Shown here: one piece after another, positions 34,337 to 42,914 of the stretch | Layout: each line of letters starts with the position of its first letter | Numbering within the stretch: position 1 is the first letter of the stretch | Assembly: GCA_963819385.1 (NCBI GenBank) | Contig: CAWFVV010000003.1 | Location: 1,252,144-1,316,143 of the forward strand | From: JAVDCA01 sp963819385 | Lineage (GTDB): Bacteria; Pseudomonadota; Alphaproteobacteria; Rhizobiales; Xanthobacteraceae | Direction of reading: 5' to 3' | Length of the DNA stretch: 64,000 bases | Translations under genes and position numbers: made by a program | Notes under the pieces: generated by a model | The model's database searches: none | The model's input: only the letters and a program-made list of their open reading frames with translations | Told to the model about the DNA's origin: nothing

Positions 34337-34681
34337 ATGAAAACGGAAAAGGCTTCCATGCGTGAGTTGGTCATCGCCGTTGGCGGCCCGCTTATGGCGG
34401 ATGAAAACCGCAAGAGTTGGCTTGATCGAGTAGCCGACCTTGCAGGAATCTCACCTCGTGTGGCGCGTGCGGCTTTCTACCAAGAACCAACCAGCCGTGA
34501 GGTCGCGGCAAAGCTCAAAGCGGCAGCAGGACGACATGAAGCCCGAAATCTCGCGCGGCAGTTTGAAGGCTTGGCTTCTTCGCTCAACGTGCGTGATGCG
34601 GATTTCCATAGCGACGACATTACTGCGCTCGTCAGCGCGGCTCGCGCGCTTCGCGGTCTGGATCGCTCCGGAGATTTATAA
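34337..34681 (+). CDS. Phage early protein of unknown function
   Basis: 114 residues. N-terminal ~55 residues (KSWLDRVADLAGISPRVARAAFYQEPTSREVAAKLKAAAG) look like a helix-turn-helix with LAGISPRVARAAFY as the recognition part; the rest is helical. GGAGGG precedes ATG 34337. Probably a regulator of the early operon. Confidence 0.65.
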   Translation: MKTEKASMRELVIAVGGPLMADENRKSWLDRVADLAGISPRVARAAFYQEPTSREVAAKLKAAAGRHEARNLARQFEGLASSLNVRDADFHSDDITALVSAARALRGLDRSGDL

Positions 34682-34732
34682 CGACACTGAATAACCGCCG
34701 GTCGACCGGCGGGATAGGGCACGGGGAAAGAC

Positions 34733-35281
34733 ATGAGGATCATGCCTGCGCGAGTCGCAGAATACGCGACCGCTGCCGAAATGCGTGCGGCTCACGCTGC
34801 ACGGCGGGCGATTATCAATGCCGCGGCTTGGCGTCCTCCTGCGCCTCCTATATCCGCTCCTGCGCCGCGACCTCCGCAGATCGATCAAGTCCCTCCCTCC
34901 TACTACCGGATGATTCGCCCCGATTGGCTCGATAGTCTCGTTGACGACAATGAGCTTTTGCGAAGCCTTTTCGCTCGCGGACAACCTCGCGGACGCTCCA
35001 TCGCCGAAGCGGTTGCGATCTTTTACGAAGTGCCATTTCCCGTTTTCATGTCCGCGCAGGCGCGAGGCTCGACGGCCATTGGTCGCCAGCGGCAAGTAGC
35101 GATGTTTCTTTGCGACCGCGAGCTTGGCTACTCGCGCCAACAGATAGCATCCCTTTTCTCCCGCGACCGCTCGACCGTTTGGCATGCGATCCGGGCTGTT
35201 GGCCGTCGCGCGGCCAAGGACGCCACTTTCGCCCTTGAGGTTAGCGCCGTCACGGCCAAATGGCAGGAGAGCTGCCGATGA
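34733..35281 (+). CDS. DnaA domain IV-like DNA-binding protein
   Basis: 182 residues. After a Pro-rich N-terminus, the C-terminal part ARGSTAIGRQRQVAMFLCDRELGYSRQQIASLFSRDRSTVWHAIRAV follows the DnaA C-terminal domain: RQVAMFL helix, a D/S-RQQIA turn, and F-x-RDRSTVWHAI in place of the F-GRDHTTVLHA box-recognition helix. It has no AAA+ domain. It would bind DnaA-box-like sites, perhaps at the phage origin. GGGGAAAG precedes the ATG; its stop overlaps gcrA-like start (ATGA). Confidence 0.8.
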   Translation: MRIMPARVAEYATAAEMRAAHAARRAIINAAAWRPPAPPISAPAPRPPQIDQVPPSYYRMIRPDWLDSLVDDNELLRSLFARGQPRGRSIAEAVAIFYEVPFPVFMSAQARGSTAIGRQRQVAMFLCDRELGYSRQQIASLFSRDRSTVWHAIRAVGRRAAKDATFALEVSAVTAKWQESCR

Positions 35282-35781
35282 GCGTCGATTGGGATGCATT
35301 GGCGATCGCCGTTCTCCGCAAAATGCACGGCGATGGATTTTCTGCAACGCTCATATCGCGCGTGATCCCTGGATCGACGCGAAATTCTATCATGGGCAAG
35401 CTCTTTCGCTTGGGCCTTTGCGGGACCGGTCCGGAGACGAGGGTAACGGCGACCCGCAAGCCCAGGCCGCCCGCTGAATATATCCGGCGCGTGCGCAAGG
35501 CTCGCGCTCCGGTCTTGGCCGCGCCCATCGAGCCCGATCCAGATCCCGAGCAGTCCGACTGCGCCATTCCGTTCATGGAGGCCAAGCCGTATCACTGCCG
35601 CTATCCCATCGGCGACACCTCGAACCTTGAGACCTTCCGCTTTTGCGGCGGCGAGGCTCTTACAGAGGCCGGGAGCCCTTATTGCGCTCGGCATACGCGC
35701 CTCTGCTGGACGCCGCGTCGCTCGCTCTATGAGCACCGCGCGCCGGCCGGGCGCCTCGCCGTCATGAGGTCATGGAAATGA
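35278..35781 (+). CDS. GcrA-family cell-cycle regulator homologue
   Basis: 167 residues. DWDALAIAVLRKMHGDGFSATLISRVI followed by STRNSIMGKLFRLGL is the GcrA N-terminal HTH; the C-terminal part has C-x(n)-CRYPIGD, FRFCG and GSPYCARHTRLCW as in host GcrA. GcrA recruits sigma70 RNA polymerase to methylated promoters in alphaproteobacteria. ATGA overlap with the DnaA-like gene; the next gene starts ten bases inside its end. Confidence 0.9.
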   Translation: MSVDWDALAIAVLRKMHGDGFSATLISRVIPGSTRNSIMGKLFRLGLCGTGPETRVTATRKPRPPAEYIRRVRKARAPVLAAPIEPDPDPEQSDCAIPFMEAKPYHCRYPIGDTSNLETFRFCGGEALTEAGSPYCARHTRLCWTPRRSLYEHRAPAGRLAVMRSWK

Positions 35782-36134
35782 CCCAAGAAGTTCAGCGCCT
35801 GCGCGATCGCGTGGAGGAGCTTGAGGAAATCCTTGGACTGCGCCCGCGAGCGCGGCCCTTTGGTCTCTCAAAAAAGGAAACTGCTGTCTTCAATCTTCTG
35901 ATGCGCTGGCCGGTCATGTCGCGAGATGTTGCGTTCGCGGCAATTTGGGGCGCCGACAGCGAGATCAATTTCAAGATCATCGACGTCGTGATTTGCGATG
36001 TGCGCCGCAAGCTCCGGCCATTCGGCTTAAGCGTCGAGAGGGAGTGGGGGACGGGATATTTGATGCCGGCCGAAAGCAAAGCCCTTGCGCATCGTCTCCT
36101 GGCCGCAATGGCGCCCGCGAGTGCAGTAGCATGA
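35772..36134 (+). CDS. OmpR/PhoB-type winged-helix protein resembling the CtrA DNA-binding domain
   Basis: 120 residues: a coiled-coil start (VQRLRDRVEELEEILG) replaces the receiver domain, then FGLSKKETAVFNLLM, a loop, and KIIDVVICDVRRKLRPFG with EREWGTGYLM. The KIIDV-x-IC-x-x-R-x-KL ... WG-x-GY pattern is that of CtrA's recognition helix and wing. Without a receiver it cannot be phosphorylated by the CckA relay. Overlaps the gcrA-like gene and is overlapped by the replication gene (ATGA). Confidence 0.8.
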   Translation: MEMTQEVQRLRDRVEELEEILGLRPRARPFGLSKKETAVFNLLMRWPVMSRDVAFAAIWGADSEINFKIIDVVICDVRRKLRPFGLSVEREWGTGYLMPAESKALAHRLLAAMAPASAVA

Positions 36135-36976
36135 GCCTCACGCCGAAGAACTGGAAGGAATTTCAGCATTATAGCGACCGCAAGCCCGCTTGGATCAAGC
36201 TCCACCGCGGGCTTTTGGACGACTTTGGATATTCTCGCTTGCCGCTCGCTAGCAGGGCTCTAGCGCCAATGCTTTGGCTGCTAGCGAGTGAATACGAGGG
36301 TGGGGCTATAACCGCGGCTATGAGTGAGATCGCATTTCGGCTACGCATCACCGAAGATGACTTATCGGCTGCCCTTACCCCATTGATTGAGGCTGGGTTT
36401 TTCCTGACTGATAGCGTGCCGCTATCCTCCCGCAAGCAAGAGGCTTGCCTAGAGAGAGAGAAACAAGAAGAGACACAAGAACAGACAGAATCACGCGCGC
36501 GAGCGCGCGAGACGGTCGATGAGGTTTCGAAGATTTTCGAAGAATTCTGGACCGAATACCCCTCCCGAGCCGGAGGCAATCCGAAAGCCCCTGCCGTCAA
36601 AGCCTTCGTGAAGGCCCTTGCGACCGGCAAAAAGCACGAGATCAATCGCGAGGTCGCGGCCGAGATCGTCGGCGGCGCTAAACGATTCGCCGCGGAATGC
36701 CGCGAGCGCGGAAAAGTCGGCACCGAATACGTTCCCCACGCCGCGACTTGGCTCAATCAGCGGCGTTGGGAGGGGTATCCCGAAAAGCCTCCCGACGCGA
36801 TCGCGCTACCGCCGGGAAAATTCTACGGGGCTCCTGAGAGCCCGCAGCTTGCCGCGTGGGATAACTGGTCGCGTGCGACGCGCGGCAAACCATACCCGCG
36901 AGATCGGAGCGGCGGTTGGGTTTTTGATACCGAATGGCCTCCGGAAATCGAATTGAGCGGGGATCGAGCCGCATGA
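36131..36976 (+). CDS. Phage replication initiation-type protein
   Basis: 281 residues. N-terminal winged-helix part (KPAWIKLHRGLLDDFGYSRL... ITEDDLSAALTPLIEAGFF) typical of phage replication O/DnaD-like proteins, a charged linker (EKQEETQEQTESRARARE), and the C-terminal block FEEFWTEYPSRAGGNPKAPAVKAFVKAL ... YVPHAATWLNQRRWEGY found in many phage replication proteins. No helicase or primase motif. Coupled on both sides. Confidence 0.78.
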   Translation: MSLTPKNWKEFQHYSDRKPAWIKLHRGLLDDFGYSRLPLASRALAPMLWLLASEYEGGAITAAMSEIAFRLRITEDDLSAALTPLIEAGFFLTDSVPLSSRKQEACLEREKQEETQEQTESRARARETVDEVSKIFEEFWTEYPSRAGGNPKAPAVKAFVKALATGKKHEINREVAAEIVGGAKRFAAECRERGKVGTEYVPHAATWLNQRRWEGYPEKPPDAIALPPGKFYGAPESPQLAAWDNWSRATRGKPYPRDRSGGWVFDTEWPPEIELSGDRAA

Positions 36977-37566
36977 ACCTTTCGACGCAAGCCCTCCTGC
37001 ACCAGCGCCCCGGCCGCCCGCGCATTCGCGAACGCCGTCCCGAGGCCGAGCGCGACCACCGCCCCGTCGAGCCCTCCCACGTCATTCGCTCCGTCGTCAT
37101 GGCCCAGAGGATACGCATGGTAGGGGAAGGCGACGCCGCTGATCCGCTCGCGGGCTTCTGCCTTGGCAGATTAGCCCTTGCCGGCCGCAACTCACCCACG
37201 GACCCGCTATCGATTTCTCATGCCCAATACGAGGCAGGGGATCGCTATGCATCGATCGCGCTCAAGCATGCCTCCGTCCAGGGCTATCAAACGGGATCGC
37301 CCCGAGCTGCAACATTCGACCTCGCGGCAGGGGGAACATCATGCCGCGCCGAACGGGATGAAGCCGAAATTCTCGATGTTCGCCGGCAATGGTCGGACGT
37401 CTATCGCACCCTCATGGACGTCGGGACGTCATTGCGCCGTGGTCCCTACGTCGCCATCGCCACCTATGACATCTGCCTCGATCGGATAGCCTATGAGGCT
37501 TTGGACGAGGGGAAAGTGGGGGATTTGCGGATAGGGTTGAATGCGTTGTGCAGGATATGGAGATAG
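36973..37566 (+). CDS. Phage protein of unknown function
   Basis: 197 residues from ATG 36973 (ATGA overlap). Arg-rich N-terminus (HQRPGRPRIRERRPEAERDH) and a C-terminal helical domain (DVYRTLMDVGTSLRRGPYVAIATYDICLDRIAYEAL... LRIGLNALCRIW). The latter reminds me of small DUF domains near the end of rightward early operons in Rhizobiales phages, possibly antiterminator-like; not proven. Confidence 0.66.
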   Translation: MNLSTQALLHQRPGRPRIRERRPEAERDHRPVEPSHVIRSVVMAQRIRMVGEGDAADPLAGFCLGRLALAGRNSPTDPLSISHAQYEAGDRYASIALKHASVQGYQTGSPRAATFDLAAGGTSCRAERDEAEILDVRRQWSDVYRTLMDVGTSLRRGPYVAIATYDICLDRIAYEALDEGKVGDLRIGLNALCRIWR

Positions 37567-37594
37567 TGCTTGACGGATATGGGCAAATCATGCG

Positions 37595-38188
37595 ATGCGG
37601 GAAATTCCAGTGTCGGAACTGTGCGCAAAGCCCTTCCGCCTCTCCCAGAAAATCATAATCCGCATGAGCATGGACAGCGTCCGCGCGGCCTTCGTGGCTG
37701 CGGCTGGGGCCGCGCTCAGGCTCGATCAAGCCGGCCTGATCTACGAGGGCAGCCGGCAAAAGCTGACCCTGACCGGCTGGCACGCGGATGGAACGCCTTT
37801 CGCGCTGGTAACTGCGCCTTTCGACGGCTCGCCTGTGGAGCGAGTAAAGCGCGCTGCTCACGATATCGTGGTTTCACATGAAACATCGGCGCCGGCCGAA
37901 CCTTCACCAATCGCTCAACTTCGGAGCACCGTAGCAATGTCGCAAAAGGGTAGCGGCCTAGCCCGGCTCATGGGCGGGTTGAAGGCCTTGGACAGCAACG
38001 CCGACGCACTGGCGACGCGTCTCGAGGCCGCAATGGGCAGTCTACAGACCGAGATGGCCACCACCACGCAGATCGTCGGCAACGTCGAGGGCTCTGTGAA
38101 CGACCTCAAGACCGTGAATGCGCTCTACTCGAACGGTGGCCCGGCCCTCCCTACGCTGCCCGGCTCGTCCGGACAATCGAGCACCTGA
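37595..38188 (+). CDS. Phage protein of unknown function
   Basis: 197 residues in an isolated position before the terminase genes. N-terminal ~90 residues (LYEGSRQKLTLTGWHADG) may be a small beta domain; the rest (SGLARLMGGLKALDSNADALATRLEAAM) is helical, with a Gly/Ser tail. Start is unclear: ATG 37595 has no clear ribosome-binding site and an internal ATG at 37664 also fits. Confidence 0.55.
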   Translation: MREIPVSELCAKPFRLSQKIIIRMSMDSVRAAFVAAAGAALRLDQAGLIYEGSRQKLTLTGWHADGTPFALVTAPFDGSPVERVKRAAHDIVVSHETSAPAEPSPIAQLRSTVAMSQKGSGLARLMGGLKALDSNADALATRLEAAMGSLQTEMATTTQIVGNVEGSVNDLKTVNALYSNGGPALPTLPGSSGQSST

Positions 38189-38341
38189 GATCAATCTAAG
38201 GCGGGCTCCCGCCTCCACCAGGCGAGCGAGGGCGTCGGGCAATACCAAGGCGATCCGTACCGGAGGGGGTTCGCTGCGCCGCAAGGCGAGCATAGTTCAA
38301 CCGGGATCGTCGACCCTCGCGAAATTCAGGACAGCGGCCAA

Positions 38342-38734
38342 ATGAGCGATGGTGAAAATTCACCGGAAAAGCACCGCGGATTGAAGCCGCCATGGAAGCC
38401 CGGCCAATCCGGCAATCCGGCTGGCAAGCCAAAGGGCGCGCGCAACAGGCTCGGTGAGGCATTCCTTGAGGCGCTGGCGTCCGATTTCGATCAGTTTGGA
38501 GTAGCCGCGATCATCGCGGTGCGCACCGAGCGCCCGCACGAATATCTCAAGGTCGTGGCCTCGATCCTGCCCAAGGATATCAATCTCAAGGTCGATCCGC
38601 TCGATGACATCAGTGACGCCGAACTCGATCAGCGCCTTCGACAGCTTGCCTCTCTCATCGGAATCGAAATCCGAGCTCATGCGCCTCTTGACGGAGAAGG
38701 CGAGGCGGGCGACGAAAATCAGACTTCGCACTGA
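38342..38734 (+). CDS. DUF5681-type protein, probable small terminase subunit
   Basis: 130 residues. KPPWKPGQSGNPAGKPKGARN is the DUF5681 signature found at the start of proteins next to large terminases; the middle helices may bind DNA. It overlaps the large terminase gene by 56 bases. Role as packaging-site recogniser is inferred from place. Confidence 0.75.
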   Translation: MSDGENSPEKHRGLKPPWKPGQSGNPAGKPKGARNRLGEAFLEALASDFDQFGVAAIIAVRTERPHEYLKVVASILPKDINLKVDPLDDISDAELDQRLRQLASLIGIEIRAHAPLDGEGEAGDENQTSH

Positions 38735-40223
38735 TCTTGAGGCATTCGGCAGCGAGCGCCTGCGGATCAGGGACAAGTCAGGTAGGATTTCGCCGCTCAC
38801 CCTCAACCGGGCGCAGCGCCACATCCATTCACTTCTGGAGGGGCAAAAGGCCGCGACCGGCAAGGTTCGCGCGCTCATTCTCAAGGGTCGCCAGCAGGGC
38901 TGCAGCACCTACGTCGGCGGCCGGTTCTACCACCGCACGATCTACTCGAATGGGCTGCGGACCTTCATCCTCACGCACGAAGACCCCGCGACGCAAAATC
39001 TATTCGACATGGTGGACAGGTTCCACGCCAACATGCCGGATAATGAGCGGCCCATCACAGGCCACGCGAACGCCAAGGAACTGAACTTCGACGCGCTTGA
39101 TAGCGGCTATCGGGTCGCCACCGCGGCGACCAAGGGGGCGGGGCGCTCGAGCACGATCCAGCTTTTCCACGGCTCTGAGGTTGCATTCTGGCCACACGCC
39201 GACACGCACGCGGCCGGTGTGCTGCAAGCCATCCCGGACATGGCCGATACGGAAGTCATTCTCGAAAGTACGGCGAACGGCATCGGCAATTTCTTCCATC
39301 AGACCTGGCGCGATGCCGAGACGGGCCGGAACGACTACATCGCGATCTTCGTGCCGTGGTTTTGGCAGGAGGAATATCGCAAGCCTGTAAGCGCAGGCTT
39401 CACGCTCGATGGCGAGGAAATCGAATATCAGGGGCTCTACGGCCTCGACAACGAACAGATGGCGTGGCGTCGCGCCAAGATCGGTGAGCTGAAAGACCCT
39501 GCGCTATTCATGCAGGAGTATCCCGCGAGCGCCGCGGAAGCCTTCCAGCAATCGGGCCACGACAGCTTCATCGCTCCGGCATTGATCGCCAAGGCGCGCA
39601 AGGCCAAGTGCGAGCCTTCCGGCCCGCTGGTGATTGGCTTCGATCCGGCGTGGAAGGGGGATGACCGGCATTCCTTGGCCCGGCGCCGTGGCCGCTGCGT
39701 TGAGAGCATCGAGAGCAAGATCAAGCTCGACACCATGCAGTCGGCTGGTTGGCTGAAACAGGTAATCGAGAAAGAAAAGCCCAAGCGCGTGTTCATCGAC
39801 GTCGGCGGGGTAGGAGCTGGCGTCTATGACCGGCTCAATGAGATGGGCTTCGGCGCGATTGTGCGGCCGGTCAATTTCGGCTCGGCGCCATTCGAGCCGC
39901 CGCCGCTTGACGAGCACGGCAAGCCATCGGGCGGCCCGCTCAATCGCCGCGCTGAAATGTGGATGAAGTCGAAGGAATGGCTGGCCGATCCCGCCGGCGC
40001 GCAGATACCCGACCTCGATAGCCTCCAGGCCGATGCGTGCGGGCCTGGCTACACCTATGACAGCCACACGCGGCTGCAGCTTGAGAGCAAGGATCACATG
40101 CGATCGCGCGGGATGAGCAGCCCGGACGAATGGGACGCGGTCGCGCTCACGTTCGCCGAGCCGGTCGCGTCGGCTGCGGGCTTCTCGCGCAAGATCGAAT
40201 ATCCGCGGCTGGGAAATGCATGA
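38679..40223 (+). CDS. Phage terminase large subunit
   Basis: 514 residues from ATG 38679. ATPase part: Walker A-like GRQQGCST (70-77), Walker B region FHGSEVAFW with Glu167, coupling block ESTANGIGNFF. Nuclease part: VIGFDPAWKGDD for the first acidic residue and VFIDVGGVGAGVYD for the second. Translocates DNA into the procapsid and cuts concatemers. The earlier in-frame ATG at 38604 would lie deep in the small-subunit gene. Stop overlaps the next small gene (ATGA). Confidence 0.92.
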   Translation: MRLLTEKARRATKIRLRTDLEAFGSERLRIRDKSGRISPLTLNRAQRHIHSLLEGQKAATGKVRALILKGRQQGCSTYVGGRFYHRTIYSNGLRTFILTHEDPATQNLFDMVDRFHANMPDNERPITGHANAKELNFDALDSGYRVATAATKGAGRSSTIQLFHGSEVAFWPHADTHAAGVLQAIPDMADTEVILESTANGIGNFFHQTWRDAETGRNDYIAIFVPWFWQEEYRKPVSAGFTLDGEEIEYQGLYGLDNEQMAWRRAKIGELKDPALFMQEYPASAAEAFQQSGHDSFIAPALIAKARKAKCEPSGPLVIGFDPAWKGDDRHSLARRRGRCVESIESKIKLDTMQSAGWLKQVIEKEKPKRVFIDVGGVGAGVYDRLNEMGFGAIVRPVNFGSAPFEPPPLDEHGKPSGGPLNRRAEMWMKSKEWLADPAGAQIPDLDSLQADACGPGYTYDSHTRLQLESKDHMRSRGMSSPDEWDAVALTFAEPVASAAGFSRKIEYPRLGNA

Positions 40224-40342
40224 GCCCGACCACCGCCGCCCACGTCATCTCGGCGCTGACCTCGCTGGCGGTCTTTCAAGTCGTACTGAATGCCGCGCTG
40301 GTGTCGATCTTGGTCATGATGCGGAACGGAAAGCTGAGCTGA
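40220..40342 (+). CDS. Small single-span membrane protein
   Basis: 40 residues with one hydrophobic segment (LTSLAVFQVVLNAALVSILVMM). Starts in the terminase stop (ATGA) and ends one base before the portal gene. Unknown role. Confidence 0.55.
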   Translation: MSPTTAAHVISALTSLAVFQVVLNAALVSILVMMRNGKLS

Positions 40343-40343
40343 C

Positions 40344-40961
40344 ATGGCGAAAATGTCGCTCATCGAATTGAAAGCGCTCCTCGAGGCCGAGCGCAGCGAC
40401 TCGCTTGCCGCCATCGCGGCCTCCAAGCTCAGCGCCGAGCGCAGCGACGCGATGGATTATTATCTCGCCGACATGCACAAGGACATGCCGGCGCCGGAGG
40501 GCCGCTCGCAGGCCGTGTCAACCGACGTGTCGGACACGGTCGAAGGCATCTTGCCTCCGCTCATGGAGATATTTTGCAGCGGCGATGAGGTGGTCAAGTT
40601 CGCGCCGAACGGCCCTGACGACACTGCGGCGGCCGAGCAAGAGACTGACTATGTCAATCACGTGTTCCTCCAGATCAATCCTGGTTTCCTCACGCTCTAC
40701 ACCATGATCAAGGACGCGCTTTTATCCAAGACCGGGCTCGTCAAGGTGTGGTGGGAGGAACGCACCCTCGAGGAGCGTGAAACCTACTACGACCTGACCG
40801 ACGATGCCTACGCTATCCTGCAGTCAGACCCGGACGTCGAGATCGTGGCGCACACGGCGCGGCCGATGGGCGAGCCGCAGGACGATGATGAGGCGCAGGA
40901 CAAGTTGGAGCAGCAAGAGCGCAAGCCGTCAGGCGATGGCGATCAGGTAGGGGCATATTGA
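40344..40961 (+). CDS. Portal protein, N-terminal part
   Basis: 205 residues matching the start of P22-type portal proteins: LADMHKDMPAPEGRSQAVSTDVSDTVEGILPPLMEIF, then QETDYVNHVF and a DALLSKTGLVKVWWEE block. It stops at 40959-40961 in a charged loop (DDDEAQDKLEQQERKPSG). The rest of the portal resumes at 41220. Either the gene is broken or two chains assemble. Confidence 0.8.
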   Translation: MAKMSLIELKALLEAERSDSLAAIAASKLSAERSDAMDYYLADMHKDMPAPEGRSQAVSTDVSDTVEGILPPLMEIFCSGDEVVKFAPNGPDDTAAAEQETDYVNHVFLQINPGFLTLYTMIKDALLSKTGLVKVWWEERTLEERETYYDLTDDAYAILQSDPDVEIVAHTARPMGEPQDDDEAQDKLEQQERKPSGDGDQVGAY

Positions 40962-41107
40962 TGAAGATCGCCCGCCTCAGCAATTCAGCCGTTCGCGGAA
41001 AGTGGCGATGGCACTTTGAGATATCGCGTCGCACGAAGGCGCTATGCCTTTGGGTGCCGTGGCGCGCTCCCGGCCGCCCCGTCTTCTATTGGTGGAATGG
41101 TCGCTAA
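40961..41107 (+). CDS. 48-residue ORF inside the portal locus
   Basis: Starts in the TGATG overlap with the portal N-part: MKIARLSNSAVRGKWRW, later RTKALCLWVPWRAPGRP, ending YWWNGR. Tryptophan-rich and basic. It may be a small inserted gene that separates the two portal parts; no family recognised. Confidence 0.42.
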   Translation: MKIARLSNSAVRGKWRWHFEISRRTKALCLWVPWRAPGRPVFYWWNGR

Positions 41108-41219
41108 TGTCCATGCTAGGCGGCCCCACAGCGCCCAGGGATGCCCCCCGGCGCCGGCCCCGCCATGCCTAGCCAGATGCCTCAGGGCGCACCGAGCGCC
41201 CGCGCCAGCCCCGCCGCCC

Positions 41220-42911
41220 ATGCTCCACGACGTCATCGTGGTGCGCAAGAAAGACGCCTCGCAGGCCAAGATCGAGCCGGTGCCACCGGAGGAATTCGGC
41301 ATCAGCCGCAACGCCTGCTCGCTGCGCGACTGCGATTACTGCTTTCACAAGATCATGATCTCGCAGGCCAAGCTCATCGCCGAGGGCTACGACCCCGACC
41401 AGGTCAAGACGCTGCCGACCTACACCGCGATCACCAATATCGAGGAAGTCCGCCGCGACACGGTGAACGAATACGAATACACGGGCGATGAAAACAACCA
41501 GGCCGCTCGCCGGATCGAAACGACCGAGCACTACATCCGCATGGACTACAAGGGCGACGGGAAAGCCTGCCTCTACAAGGTGCGCACCGGCGGCTCTCAG
41601 GGCGATATCCTGATCAAGGACGGCAAGCCTGACATTGAGGAATTCGACGACATCCCGTTCGCCGCGATGACGCCGGTGATCCAAACGCATCGATTCTTCG
41701 GACGCTCGATCGCCGACCTCGTGATGGATATCCAGCGCATCAAGACGGCGATCCTGCGAGGCGTGCTCGACAACGTCTATCTGTCCAACAACCCGCGCGT
41801 GGAAGTCGCGGAATCATTTGCTAGCCCGGAAACGCTCGACGATCTTCTCGTGTCGCGCCCCGGCGGGATCGTGCGGACAAAACAGCCCGGCGGCCTCAAC
41901 TGGCAGGTCGTGCCGAGCATAGCGGCGCAAGCCTTCCCGGTCATGCAGTACATGGACGCCATGATGGAGGGCCGCACCGGCGTCTCCCGTCAGGGGCAGG
42001 GGCTCGACGCCGACGCGCTGCAAAACCAGAGCGCGACCGCGGTCAATCAGGTGTTTTCGGCCTCGCAGGCCAAGATCAAGCTGATAGCCCGCATCTTCGC
42101 CGAGACGGGCATCAAAGACTTGTTCGCGCTCCTGCACGAGACGATCCGCAAGCACGGGCAGGCGCGGCAGACCGTCCAGTTGCGCAATCAATGGGTCGCG
42201 GTTGATCCTCGCGAGTGGAAGAAGCGCGACCACATGACGGTGCATGTGGGCTTGGGCTCCGGCACGAAGGCGCAGCAGCTCGGCGCTCTCGGGCAGGTCA
42301 TGGGCTTGCAGGAAAAGGCTATCGCGTTGGGCATGGTGAGCAAGAAAAACCTGCACAACTCGGCAAGCCAATTCGTGTCGCTCGCCGGGCTCAAGGGGCC
42401 GGATCAGTATTTCATCGACCCGTCCGCGCCGCCGCCTAACCCGCAGGATCAGGCCGCACAGCCCATCCCGCCGCCGCCAAATCCGGATGCCATGAAGGCG
42501 CAGGCCGATCAGGCGTCGTCGCAGGCGCAGCTACAGCTTACGGCCGCCAAGGCGCAGGCCGATCAGCAGCACGTGCAGACGCAGGCGCAGGCCGACATGG
42601 CGTTGCAGATGCTCAAATTCCAGCAGGAGAAAGAGTTGGCGGTTGCGGAAGATGGCCGCAAGGCCGCGCAGCACCAAATGGACATGCAGGCCAAGCACGT
42701 CGACATGGTCAAGAGCCTCGTGCCGCTCACGCAGCCGGGCGCGCCTGGGCCGGATGGCCAGCCCGCAAAGCCCGCGATCGATCCGCAGCACTTGGCTGGC
42801 TTGATCGCCGCCATGCATCCGCCGCGCCTCATGTCGCGCCGCCTCGCCCGATGCGGGTCGCGCGTGATGCTGGCGGCCGCGTGTCGCATATCGAGCCGAT
42901 ATAGAGGATAG
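41220..42911 (+). CDS. Portal protein, C-terminal part, frameshifted at its end
   Basis: Runs from MLHDVIVVRKKDASQAKIEPVPPEEFGIS through the clip and wing (HRFFGRSIADLVMDIQRIKTAILRG; DAMMEGRTGVSRQGQGLDADAL) and a Gln/Ala coiled C-terminus. Near 42835-42850 the expected ending MRVARDAGGRVSHIEPI lies in another frame (stop 42902-42904), so one indel seems to have altered the last ~20 residues. An open frame continues upstream to 41016 but is not portal-like. Confidence 0.8.
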   Translation: MLHDVIVVRKKDASQAKIEPVPPEEFGISRNACSLRDCDYCFHKIMISQAKLIAEGYDPDQVKTLPTYTAITNIEEVRRDTVNEYEYTGDENNQAARRIETTEHYIRMDYKGDGKACLYKVRTGGSQGDILIKDGKPDIEEFDDIPFAAMTPVIQTHRFFGRSIADLVMDIQRIKTAILRGVLDNVYLSNNPRVEVAESFASPETLDDLLVSRPGGIVRTKQPGGLNWQVVPSIAAQAFPVMQYMDAMMEGRTGVSRQGQGLDADALQNQSATAVNQVFSASQAKIKLIARIFAETGIKDLFALLHETIRKHGQARQTVQLRNQWVAVDPREWKKRDHMTVHVGLGSGTKAQQLGALGQVMGLQEKAIALGMVSKKNLHNSASQFVSLAGLKGPDQYFIDPSAPPPNPQDQAAQPIPPPPNPDAMKAQADQASSQAQLQLTAAKAQADQQHVQTQAQADMALQMLKFQQEKELAVAEDGRKAAQHQMDMQAKHVDMVKSLVPLTQPGAPGPDGQPAKPAIDPQHLAGLIAAMHPPRLMSRRLARCGSRVMLAAACRISSRYRG

Positions 42912-42914
42912 AGC

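Noticed and set aside
41016..41219. Portal C-terminal part starting at 41016
   Set aside because: The added 68 residues are Arg/Pro/Ala-rich and overlap the 48-residue ORF; portal homology begins at MLHDV (41220).
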